NCBI GenBank assembly: GCA_035610835.1
Contig: CM069455.1
Location: 22,548,264 to 22,612,263 of the forward strand
From: Ophiura sarsii
Lineage: Eukaryota > Echinodermata > Ophiuroidea > Amphilepidida > Ophiuridae
Length of the DNA: 64,000 bases
Direction: 5' to 3'
Positions 27,701 to 39,700 of the stretch are shown here, in pieces. Under the pieces are notes generated by a model, which saw nothing but the letters and a program-made list of their open reading frames with translations, did not search any database and was not told where the DNA came from. The position numbers and the translations under genes were made by a program. Numbering within the stretch: the stretch's first letter is position 1; every line of letters starts with the position of its first letter.

Positions 27701-30700
27701 TGAAAGTGGGGGGGACATTGCCATTTTTTCACTAGACAATCTTGAAAGTGGGGGGGACATTGCCATTTTTTCACTAGATCGCCACAAAAAGTGGGGGGGA
27801 CATTTGATATTGTGTCAGGAAGTGGGGGGACGTGTCCCCCCCGTCCCCCCCCGGATCTGCGCCCTTGGATGGAGTCTACTGTAATAGTTAAGTCAATTTC
27901 TAGTTGGCGAGAAAAATGCTTTTTATTAAATCTCTCCACACGCAAAAGTAATGCAAGCATATGCACAAGATTTAGGCATGAAATTCTTCTTACGAAACTT
28001 AAGCATTACGGTATTAATAATAATGAACTCTTATGGTTTGAGTCATATTTAAGCAACAGATTACAGACAGTAAATGTAAATTCAAGTTTATCTGATTTCA
28101 AACCTATTAACATAGGCATTCCTCAGGGTTCTATCTTAGGCCCATTACTCTTCATAATTTTTGTTAATTGTTTACCTGAAGCTGTAGATGGATGTAAAAC
28201 TGTAATGTATGCCGATGATACTTCATTAATGTATAAAGCTAACAATATGTGTGATCTTCAAATTCAATTAGAATCATGCTTAAATAAAGTAGCTGACTGG
28301 TTCAAAGCTAATAAACTTACTCTGAATGTTGACAAGACTAAGTTCATGATATTTGGTACTAAAAAAATGCTCGAGAGGTTCCAAGATGTTAAACTAACTT
28401 ACAATAATTTGACTATTGAAAGAGTAGATGAATTTAAGTACCTGGGTGTAAAGTTAGACAGCAACCTGTCTTGGTCGGCTCATGTTGATTATTTATGTAA
28501 AAATGTCAGTAAAAGAACTGGTATCATCAAACGTATGAAACATTTTCTTCCATATCAGACTATTGTAATGCTATCAAATGCTCTTGTTATTCCTCACTTT
28601 GATTATGGAAGCACTGTTTGGTCAAACTTTTCTGCTGAGTTTCATAACAAATTACAGGTACTTCATAATAACCTAGCTAGGATAATTCTATCAGCTGATA
28701 TTAGAACACCAACAAATGATATGATGGATATACTTAAATGGGTAAAACTTGATAAAAGATGGCATAATCACCTAACTCTTATTGTGTATAAATGTTTGAG
28801 AAATTTAAGTCCATCATACATATCTGCCCAATTTGAATTTGTTCATAACAGCCATTCACATCTTACAATAAATCACACAAGTAATACATTGGCTGTGCCA
28901 AAATTTAAATCCAATTCAGGCTTGCGCACATTTCATGTTAGGGCAGCATATGCCTGGAATAGCCTACCAGCAGCAGTCAGAATTGAACTGGAGAACATGA
29001 CTGTGCACCAATTTAAGTCTAAGATTAACGGACTCTAATTGTGTGCAAAGTACTTCTTAATTATACATGTAAATATAATTTTGCTATTTCTGTTTGATTC
29101 ATGTATTATGTGTAAATAGTTGAACATGTCTTTGTAAATACTGTATTATTTTCTGTATGATGAGGGCCTGCTTGGAAAGCAGTGCTTGACACTGAAGCTG
29201 TTTACCCTCAATAAAGAAAGAATAAACAAACAAACAAACATGCCAGCATCACACAGGGCACATATGATGCAGGGTGCGCCTGTTTCGTCATAGCACGCCC
29301 ACGCTCCTTAGTTCGCTGCTGTAAAGACTAGAGACTCATCAATTTGGTGAAGTAAAGGAAATGATAAAGGGAATATTTAGTCCCAGACACATCAAAACAC
29401 CCAGTAGAATGTTAAGTGAACTGTTCTATGATAACCAATGGTGTACTTCATTCAGTCAAAGACTGGATAAATGCCATAATGGACACTTATGAACGTGTAG
29501 TTTTGGATAGCGTATACTATTGAGTGTACTTTTTAAGCTCCTCCACACTGTGTCAAATCCCGTTCGGAAGTCCAAGAAAGCCATGTATATATACCTTTTT
29601 ACATTGAAAAATAGTGGCGAGTAGGCGTGATGATGGTAAGCCTACATATGGCTTTCTTAGACTTCCGAAAGGCATTTGAACCAGTGTGAGGAACTTAAGT
29701 ACACCCAATAGAACACGCTGTCCAAAATTACACGTTCATAAGTTGTAGTGTAATGGACACTTTTAAGCAATGGCAAACAAACCATTCTTTTTGCTTATAA
29801 TTATTATCGTTGCCTTATGTTTTCAATAGATCATTGCCCTTTGCTGTACTTCAAATGAGAATGCAATAACCTGACCAGTGATTTCCAATTAATAAACATC
29901 CTTCACACAATGGAATCCTTTATTGACTATAACAGGAGCATTAAATGGCTCATAATTATTGCTTTTTTAAATAATTGTTGATGGTATTTGTTAGGCTTGG
30001 GATGGGGGCAAATAGAGAGAGTGTGGGTGGGAAACTCTTGATCATTTTTGAAAGGAGTTCGTTTAGGCCAAACAAAGAAGGTCTGTCTCAGAAACATTTA
30101 GCAAAAAAGCTAAGTGCTGTGTGATTTTTTTTTTAGAAAAAAGGCTATGAGGTATGCATTTTTTTTTTGCTTATCAAAGCTTACAGAGACCTTTTTTTTT
30201 AATATTTGTAAAAAATCAACAAAAAAAAGTTTTAAAAAAATTAAAAAAATGTTTAGGCCTCAGCGCGTAGCTCATTTCACATACCAATGCGGGCGGGCTT
30301 CTGAGACAAGACAATCTTCTTTGTTTGGCCATAGCTGGAAGATTGAAAATCTCATCTATAATTTACAGGATTTGGATCTCAATAAAACAAGCCTATTCAG
30401 TGCCACATTTGACCTTTATAACATTTTACATTACTCCTTACTGTATGAGTTTTTCAGATTATCCATGTCCAAATTTCTCTACTTCCCTGACTACTTCAAT
30501 GAGCTTTAGCCTCTGACCTTTAACCTCTATGACCATCATGTTGGGGTTGTTTGTTTGTCCCTAATCATATTTATGCAGCTCCATGATGACCTCATCTACT
30601 TTTAACCTTTAGCCTTTGTGAGCTTTAACCTCTACCAATACATTTTGTGTCTTGTGTTTTTTCACCTGTCCTTATCCATATTTCTGCAGCTTCATGACGA

Positions 30701-33700
30701 CTTCATTTAGTTTTAACCTTTGACATTTGTGAGCTTTTACCTCTTCCAATACTACTTACTGTCTTGTGTTTTTTATTCTGTCTCTCTCCATATTTGTGCA
30801 GCTCCTTGACCACCTCATCAAGTTTTAACCTTTGACAGCTTTAACCTCTATCAATGCATTCTCTATCTTGTGATTTTTCATCTGCCTCTCTCCAAATTCT
30901 GTAGCGCCTTGATGACATCATTAAGTTTTAACCTTTGACTTTTAGCCCCTCTCCATATTTGTGCAGCTCCTTGACCACCTCAATTAGGTTTAACCTTTGA
31001 CCATTGTGAGCTTTAACCTCTACCAATATTGTTTCTATCTTGTGTGTTTTCATCTGCCCTTCTCCAAATTATGCAGTTCCTTGATGACCTCATGTAGGAT
31101 TTAAGCCTGTAAATTTCCGTTTAATGAACTATCCGTTTAAACTTTTTTTAAAAAGCGTTTAAACGTTTAAACGTATTTGTATTCATAAATAAATGAATTC
31201 TGCACTATATCGAATAGATAGATATGCCAGTTATTTGCATTGATTTCATTGCGATCGCGATCGTCACATTTCGTTAGTCCGCCATTTTTATTCTTAGTCT
31301 AAATCCTCAGTCGTTTAACAATATCGATATAATGCATGTATGAAAGGCCATGGTTGATTTCTACCGGGTTTCTATTTCTAGAAACGTTATCGTAATAATT
31401 TTGACATACTTGGTACAACAAGGCCGTTCCGACCGGGTTTTTTTGGGAATTTATTTCTAGAAACGTTATCGTATTTATATTTGGTACAAATGAGGCTGTA
31501 ATGGTTGGTATGGAATGAGAATTACGAGTAAGCTTACTTGTTTACCTAAAATTTAGTCGGACTTTTAAAATTTTATTAGGGCTTACGTTTAGCCGTTTAG
31601 CGAATTCTGTAACCGTTTAAACGCCCTACGAGCGTTTAAACGGATAAACGGTTAGAATTTACACCATTAGTAGGATTTAACATTTGACCTTTAACCTCTA
31701 CCACTACTACTTACTGTCTTGTGTTTTTTATTCTGTCCCTCTCCATATTTGTGCAGCTCCTTGACCACCTCATTAAGTTTCTGTACAAGCTTCTGATGAG
31801 TGGTAGCTAGTCTATCTGTGGCACTTTTTATCACTTGCCAAAAGGGGGCAAATGTTCTGAAATTAAGACAAACAAAATTCATACATTATCAAATTTTATG
31901 AAGTTTTAACTTTCGATCTCAACACAAGAAATAATTACCTGGAATTTTCAGGTGTTTCTACCACTTTGATCAGCAGACTACTCGACTTGACCTTTTGGAG
32001 GTGTGCTGTCAGAATCGGGTCATAGACTCCGTATATAATTTGTATCTGCCCCAGTCTTTGTTGAGTGATGGTTCGATGCCAAGAGTCTATGACCCGATTC
32101 TGAAGTTAAACTTCATATTTTTTATCACCAACACGGATGAACTTTCATTCTATTATCAAATTTTGTTGGGAAATACTAGTAATGTAGTGTAAATTGCAAA
32201 CCATGTAAAAAATATTTCTCCCTAAATTGGAAATGATCAAACTATATATAGTCCATAGACACATGAAGAAATATGGGCTATCGTTGGTATATTCAAACCT
32301 GATTTTCATTTGATGGTTTTATAAATGATATTCTTTTAAATAAATTGCTAACAGACAGAGACCTCATTCCTTTAACCAGGAGAAATATCAGGTCAATTTG
32401 TTGACTGCAATGCTATGACTAAAATTGTATGAGCTTGAGTACACACACATACCAGTATTCATTGAAAACAGATTAAATCAACTGACCTTTAATATAATAT
32501 TCTACCTAACTATTAAAGCAAACAGAAAGCATCATTCCTTCCTTTAATAATCTATTAATATCAAAACAGCCCTCGCAAATAGCAGTACTGGTGGGCGAAA
32601 TACAAGTCAGATTAATGCAGATGAGAAGCCGCATGAAAAGATAGGGCTGTTACAAAAAAGATATTTATCTCCATCAAGATCTCAAAATCTTGTGATTTAT
32701 GACTCAAATCACACGTAGCTTGTAGTCAGTGCTCAAAATTTAGCAATGGGCAAAGGGCAAGGTTTGTCCATTTGAGGTTCCTCGAGGCAGTGGTGTCATC
32801 GAGCCATTCACTATCTGATTGCATTGCAGTACATACACATGTCTACTCAAGGTGATGATGTAAACATAGAAAGTGACATCACTGGTCAGAGGAAGTGAAT
32901 AAGTGATAGACTATAGTTGGACTTTTGACAACTTCGGCTAAGATCTAACATTCCCTACCATTCTTAGTCCTCATTCTTTAAAAGTCCCCATTGAAGACAT
33001 GTAGTGGCAGGCTATACTTAGGGAACTCCGAAACTTTTAACAGTTCCTTCACCATACATTGGTTGTGGTTCCCTTTTTCAATATTATCAAATGACCTTGA
33101 AATTCAATGCCTGATTGCCCTCAAATATCAAAATTGTGGCCTGTATAGTGTATACTATAAAACCAGAAATGTTTGCGAGTTTAAGATTTCACGAATCAGC
33201 AATTCAAGGCATACATTTTGTGAATGAAAACTTTGGAGTTACATTGTGTAACTTTGCAATTTACAGCTCCCAGGTAGATTGGAAATATTTACGGCACTCA
33301 ATTTTCGTGAAATTAGCTAAATATAAATGCCCACGAACATTTCTGGTTTTACAGTACTACATGTACATTGAACAGGTCTACTCTCTCTCTAAGCTTGGTT
33401 TACTTTTGCTTGACAGTTTTCAGGAAGCAACAGTAAATCTTGAAGGAAAATAAAGATCAAAACTTCAGAATAAAGACTTTGATTATTTATTTGGGGAAAT
33501 CCAATCTTAATTTTGTACTTGTGATGATTTGTGTGTAAAATTGGAAATACTGTAAAATCACTTAATTTCGAGAGGGATTTAATTTCGAGAATTTCGCGAA
33601 GGATGTGAATTCGAGAAATAAAATACCCGCGAAACTGATAATTTTGCATTGACCGTGAGAGTAAAATTTCCAGATTCGCGAAATTAAATTCCGGCTAAAT

Positions 33701-36700
33701 AGCGTTGCATTTTTGATTAAGTGTTGAATGCCACAATAACAAATGTGACCCGTCACATCAAAATGGACATGTTGCGAGGCCCGATTCAAATCTGAGTTAT
33801 TGGTATAACTTGATAGAGCACGTCATGTTGAAGGTAATCGGACTCTGTAATCACAAGATGTGATTTGAAGAACTAGATATTTTTCTATTATTCTCTATAT
33901 TTCACCAAATATATTGGCCTCTATCTCCATGTATTTTAGCGGGCATAACATGTGAGAATCTGGAATTTTTACTTTGAACACAAAATTATTAGTTTCGCGG
34001 GTATTTAATTTTGCGAATCAAAATCCCCCCTGAAATTTGCGAAAATTAAATCCCTCGCGAAATTAAGTGGTTTTACAGTTAGATGAACAAAATATAGTCC
34101 TGTACTTACCCTGATGTTGAACTGTTACTTGCTGTCTTTGCTAATTTGCTAATACTTTTGGTGTAGGTGTCTTCAATTACAGCCCTGGATTAAAAAAAAA
34201 ATTCAAAAATACAAAATAAAATAAATATAACTGTCTGACACATCAAAGTTGAATGGTTGGTTAAATACAAACTCTACAGGTTTTTATTTTCCCAGCATGT
34301 CTCAGAAAAGTGTAGACCCTACCTGAGAGGTTTGTTTGCCCGTATAATGAGGTGTGTTTTTTGTTGCCTAAAGACGTAAAGGAAACAATTTAAAGTTTAT
34401 TTTTTTATTTTAAAAACCTTTAAAAAAAAAGATTTGTTTAATTTAGCCTAAATACAAAACATACAATGCAGCCAATGAGATGCAAGAAAAGAAAGACAGC
34501 CCTCCAGCTACTGTGGAAGTCGAAATTGTGTAGCTACATTTTTGTTCGCGCTGTTCACTTTAAAATAAGCGCGAAAATAAAATTCCGCAAATATATTCGT
34601 TTTTCATTGAGAGGAAGCTCAAAATGGCAAAAATAAAAACAAGCAACATTTTTCAAAATGAGCAAAGCGAGAAAAAATTCATGCGCAAACATTTTCACTT
34701 TAACATTTAAATGATGAATGTGTAGCAAAGCAATCTTTGATATCTTCACCTACACTCCTCTCGGTCGAACATGATACTGTTGTCATGGAAACATGAAAGC
34801 TAATACCAAGTCTTTTTGATTAGAATTGTTGATACATGATGTATGAGCCTGTGGGATGTGGGATGAAAATCTAGTTTTCTAAATTGCAAAATTCCTGACA
34901 TTTGAATCTTGTCCAGTGCCTGTGGATGATTGGATATTGGGACGTGGGCTCAACGTCACTGTATCGTAACTCAAAAATGGTGATTTAAACAAAATTGTAG
35001 ATATGAAATTGTGGCGCTGAACACTGGCTCAGCGCCAACTGTATCATAAACAAAATGGTGATTTGAACAAAATTGTTGATATGAAATTGTGGCGCTGAAC
35101 ACTGGCTCAGCGCCAACTGTATCATCATAACTCAAAAATGGTGATTTGAACAAAATTGTAGATATGAAATTGTGGCGCTGAACACTGGCTCAGCTCCAAC
35201 TGTATCATAACTCAAATTGGTGCTTTGAACAAAATTGTCGATATGAAATTGTGGAACTGAACACTAGCTCAGCGCCAACTGTATCATAACTCAAAATGGT
35301 GATTTGAACAAAATTGTAGATATGAAATTGTGGCGCTGAACACTGGCTCAGCGCCAACTGTTTCATAACTCAAAATGGTGCTTTGAACAAAATTGTAGAT
35401 GTGATATTGTGGCGCTGAACACTGGCTCAGCTCCAACTGTATCATAACTCAAAATGGTGCTTTGAACAAAATTGTCGATATGAAATTGTGGCACTGAACA
35501 CTAGCTCAGCACCAACTGTATTATAACTCAAAATGGTGATTTGAACAAAATTGTAGATATGAAATTGTGGCGCTTAACACTAGCTCAGCGCCAACTGTAT
35601 CATAACTCAAACTGGTGATTTGAACAAAATTGTAGATATGAAATTGTGGCGCTGAACACTAGCTCAGCGCCAACTGTATCATAACTCAAACTGGTGATTT
35701 GAACAAAATTGTAGATATGAAATTGTGGCGCTGAACACTGACTCAGCGCTAACTGTATCGTAACTCAAAATGGTGCTTTGAACAAAATTGTAGATGTGAT
35801 ATTGTGGCGATGAACACTGGCTCAGCGACAACTGTATCATAACTCAAAATGGTGCTTTGAACAAAATTGTAGATATGAAATTGTGGCGCTGAACACTGGC
35901 TCAGCGACAACTATCATACTCAAAAATAGTGATTTGAACAAAATTGTAGATATGAAATTGTGGCGCTGAACACTGGCTCAGCTCCAACTGTATCATAATT
36001 AAAAATGGTGCTTTGAACAAAATTGTCTATTGCGTCGCTGAACACTGAAAGACTCCACTCCACCCCAACCCACCCCCCTGTGAAGCACATGTCAAAAACG
36101 AAAAACATTTTGCGAATAATATTAATCGTTACACTAAACATTTTGGTCAAACAGAGTTACTGAACCTTGTTCTCTCTGAGAATTTGTGGAATTACTTCAC
36201 AAGTTCTGTTTAAATTCTAATTTTTGTAATTTAGGAGGAATAAGGCACCCTTTATCATCTTTACCGCATACAGTGAAAATTAGGCTACAACTGTAAAAAG
36301 TGGACATTTCTTGATACAATTATTTTCACGCTTGAAGCAGTTATCACAAATTTTATTAACACACAAATATTTCTTTTGCAATAAGCAGGGGTCGATTTTA
36401 ACTTTTTTAACAACTTGTCCGTTGAAAAAGCTTGGGCCAGCTGTTGTATTTTACAACTTGCCTGCCAGCATTTCAGCTTGCCCTTACATTTTTCTGAGTT
36501 TCGAGGTATTTCAGAGTTACATTTTTTTCCTCATAATAAATCCAAATTCATGGCGTCGGAGCTATACACACGCGGAAAATCCTGTATTGACATCGATATT
36601 TGGCCATCGTATTACTGTTTTGGTACACCATAAAATACCGTCAAATTCTACATTTCAATAGATAAAACATAGATTAAAAAAGGACCCTTTAGGATGTCCT

Positions 36701-39700
36701 TTTATTTATCAATTATAGTATTATTCCCAATCCCCATCAGTTTCACATTTGCAATAATCTCTCAAGTGGATTATCATACCAAGCAAAAGTCTAACAGATC
36801 GTATTTTGCCCCTCCCCTCATGGTAATACCAAATATAGTTCTCCCAGTCCCCATCTAGGCAACCGCATTTACGTGATAAAAACTGGCAACACCCTCTAAA
36901 TTTCTCTTTGGAGAAAAACGTAAACGACGAGCGAAGGCATCGTGATTAAGCCAGGGGCGGTGGTGGGACCAACTGATGGGGATTGGGAATAATACTATAA
37001 TTGATAAATAAAAGGACATCCTAAAGGGTCCTTTTTTAATTTATTACATTATAATTATTCCCAATCCCCATCAGTTTCACATTTGCAATCGATTGACACA
37101 GCGAATGGCGGTGAAGGCCAATCATCGGATGCAGTAAACTGATAGGGATTGGGAAACAAGTGTATACAAACACGAGGGGTCAAAAAACGATAGGAAACCA
37201 TAATAATAAAACCACCTTGATATAAATAACTAACCGTATTAACCTAGTATACAGGTTAATTAAGCTTACTTAAAACGTAAATAGTGTAGTAAACCTTATA
37301 GGATAAGTTAAAGATATCATCTTAAAATAAGAACCTGTCTCAAAGACGTCATAAGTGATGTCATAAAAACGGGGATGTGTCGCAAAAACGGGTGTATCGT
37401 CTAGTTGGTAGTGTGTCTAGTTGGTATTGCTTTCCCCGTCCAAGACGGCCGAAGCATACCTGCCTCAATCAGTTCTGAGATGGATATCCTTCAGATATGA
37501 AGAGGTAAATGTCGTATCGGATTTCCATGATACTGTATTGGGGATTTCGTTAATAGAAATCCCTTTAGCGAGTGTCCAAGTCGCGTAGTATGCTCTAACA
37601 GTCACACTGTGGCCTCGTGGTATGCTGTCGTTATTCGTGGCTTTCGCTAATCGAATCGCGTCAACCAACCAACCTGATCACGTAGTAGGCCTCGCGACAG
37701 CTTTATATGGCTTTTTACTAGAGATAAACAGACGTGTTTCCTCGCCTCTAAAATGCTACTGGTTTTATCTAGATACCATATAAGTGATCCCTACTGTTCT
37801 GCCTTTATAGATAAGGTAAGAACAAGGGTGTCGCGGAGTAGTCGTTTCTCTCGTTTTTAGCTAAAAATCCTGGGCGAAAATAGATTGTAACTCCCGTCGC
37901 CTTGCTGAAAATCGTAAACTTCCCTACGCTAGTTGTTGCGAGTTCTAGGCAGGACGAAGCACGTTTTGCCCAGCTAAACGGAGCCTGTCTCCCAATCCAA
38001 GCCTGTGTTCGCACAGTAGATTGGTGCAAAGTCCATTAAGCCTTATATGGTATACGTAAACATAATTACAGGGTGTTTCAAACACATCGTGCAACATCTC
38101 TCTATCTTTAAAAAGAATTGGGTTACCCAAGTTTACATAAATCAAAGAAACGTATAACATCCCTATGCATAAGAAAAGAGGCTCCGAGCAACACTTTCCT
38201 GATGCAACGGTTATAAGAAAAAGAGAAAAGAACGTCATATAGCGATCAATCTTATTGGCGCCGCTTGTAAAGGCTCCAATGGTAGGCCTATATGAGGGCC
38301 ATATGATACGAGTTTAAGGGACGAGAAGAAAAATAAAACTCCATGCCCTCAATTAGGAATAAAAGTTGACCGTGGCTGCTTGTAGGCCAAGGTCGAATAT
38401 TGATCTCGGGAAGTTCGTGGTCTCCCCATTTACCGTACCTGGATCAACCTTCCATACGGTACATCATCTGATGTGATGTCTGGCGACTGTGGACAATAGA
38501 ACCACCATCCCGGCATCCTGTATGAAAAGGACTGGGCCCAGTCTGTATGAAAACAGATAAATATCCATAGACATTGGATGAATGTAGACCAGGATCCAAA
38601 CTTGACCTCACAGAGTCAGCGATTTCCCCATACATATGTTGAACTAGGATCGCAAGAGCCCGGCCACGAGGTCCCGAAAGATAGGTTTCGAGAGAGAGAG
38701 AGAGAGAGAGACCAATCGTAGATGCACGCAAAAAATACCCCTCTTGGTAAATAGTCTGCGAGAATATAAACATGTAATTGCCATGCCCAATGTCTGGGTC
38801 TTTGTTTTTAATGACATCTGTTAAACAGATAAAAAACAAACAAACTTGTAAACCGAAAAGGTGATATAGTCGATAAAAACGACGGTACCACGCGAATTTA
38901 TACAAGTTATTTTCGAGGGCGTCAGAGACCTACTTGTCCCAACAAGGGGGTGAAAACCCTACTCTGAATTCACCCCTCCACGTTTTCTCAGAGTAGAAAA
39001 TCGTTGAACATTCCTGGAAAAAATTGAATAAATAAAAAGATGCGATTTATTCCGTAAAAATAAAATAAAAAACCTCCAGAGTCCGAGCCCGGATTCGTCA
39101 AACTCACACAGAGGATCGTCATGAAATTCCCATTTCATTTCCGTTCAAGGCATGAACAATGAACTACTGTAAAAGCTAAAAAGGTTTCAAAGTCTCTATC
39201 CGAACACGATATCGGACAACAGAGGGTGTCGGACTTAAATGAACACGGAAAGGAATATATATAGAAAATGGCATAAAATGAAAATATAATACCAACGTGT
39301 GATGATCCATAATGTGGGCGTAAAACCAAAAAAGGAAAAACGGTTCGCATCACTCCCCCAGGAGTGTTGAACTGCATCAAAGAAGAAGAAGAAGAAGAAG
39401 AGATCATGAAATGAACTCAGAAGATCCAATGTAGTGAAGAATAAAAAAACCAAAACTCGTGATAAATCCTGTCCTCTAGCCTCGAAAAACTCGTGAATAG
39501 ATCAGGCTAGTGAGACGGTTCAGACCCGCTATCGGAGGTCAAGAAATGAAGTCAGAAGTCCATTTCGCACCGTAATCAGGATAAATATATACAAGTGTCC
39601 ACCTTCCATAATGTGGTCATGAAACCAAAAAAGGAGATACGGTTCGCATTACTCCACCAGGAGTGTTGAACTGCATCAAAGAAGAAGAAGAAGAGATCAT

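Larger units (their letters stand above)
27883..29346. mobile_element. MITE family A, copy 5, split by a LINE
   Basis: AATAGTTAAGTCAATTTCTAG...AATCTCTCCACACGCAAAAG at 27883-27965 is the left half of family A. TGCCAGCATCACACAGGGCA...CTGTAAAGACTAGAG...CATCAATTTGG at 29240-29346 is the matching right half. The LINE at 27971-29240 lies exactly between them. Confidence 0.75.

Noticed and set aside
27791..27970. N-terminal extension of the RT frame (PP-rich, then [10 protein letters not shown])
   Set aside because: This part is hAT and family A MITE sequence in a frame that happens to stay open into the LINE.
34971..36150. Minus-strand frames with repeated [15 protein letters not shown]
   Set aside because: Translation of the 79-bp satellite; frames break irregularly and no start or splice signal fits.
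38444..38905. 153-codon minus-strand frame as part of the missing DIRS RT
   Set aside because: None of the RT or RNase H motifs is present and part of it is an (AG)n run.
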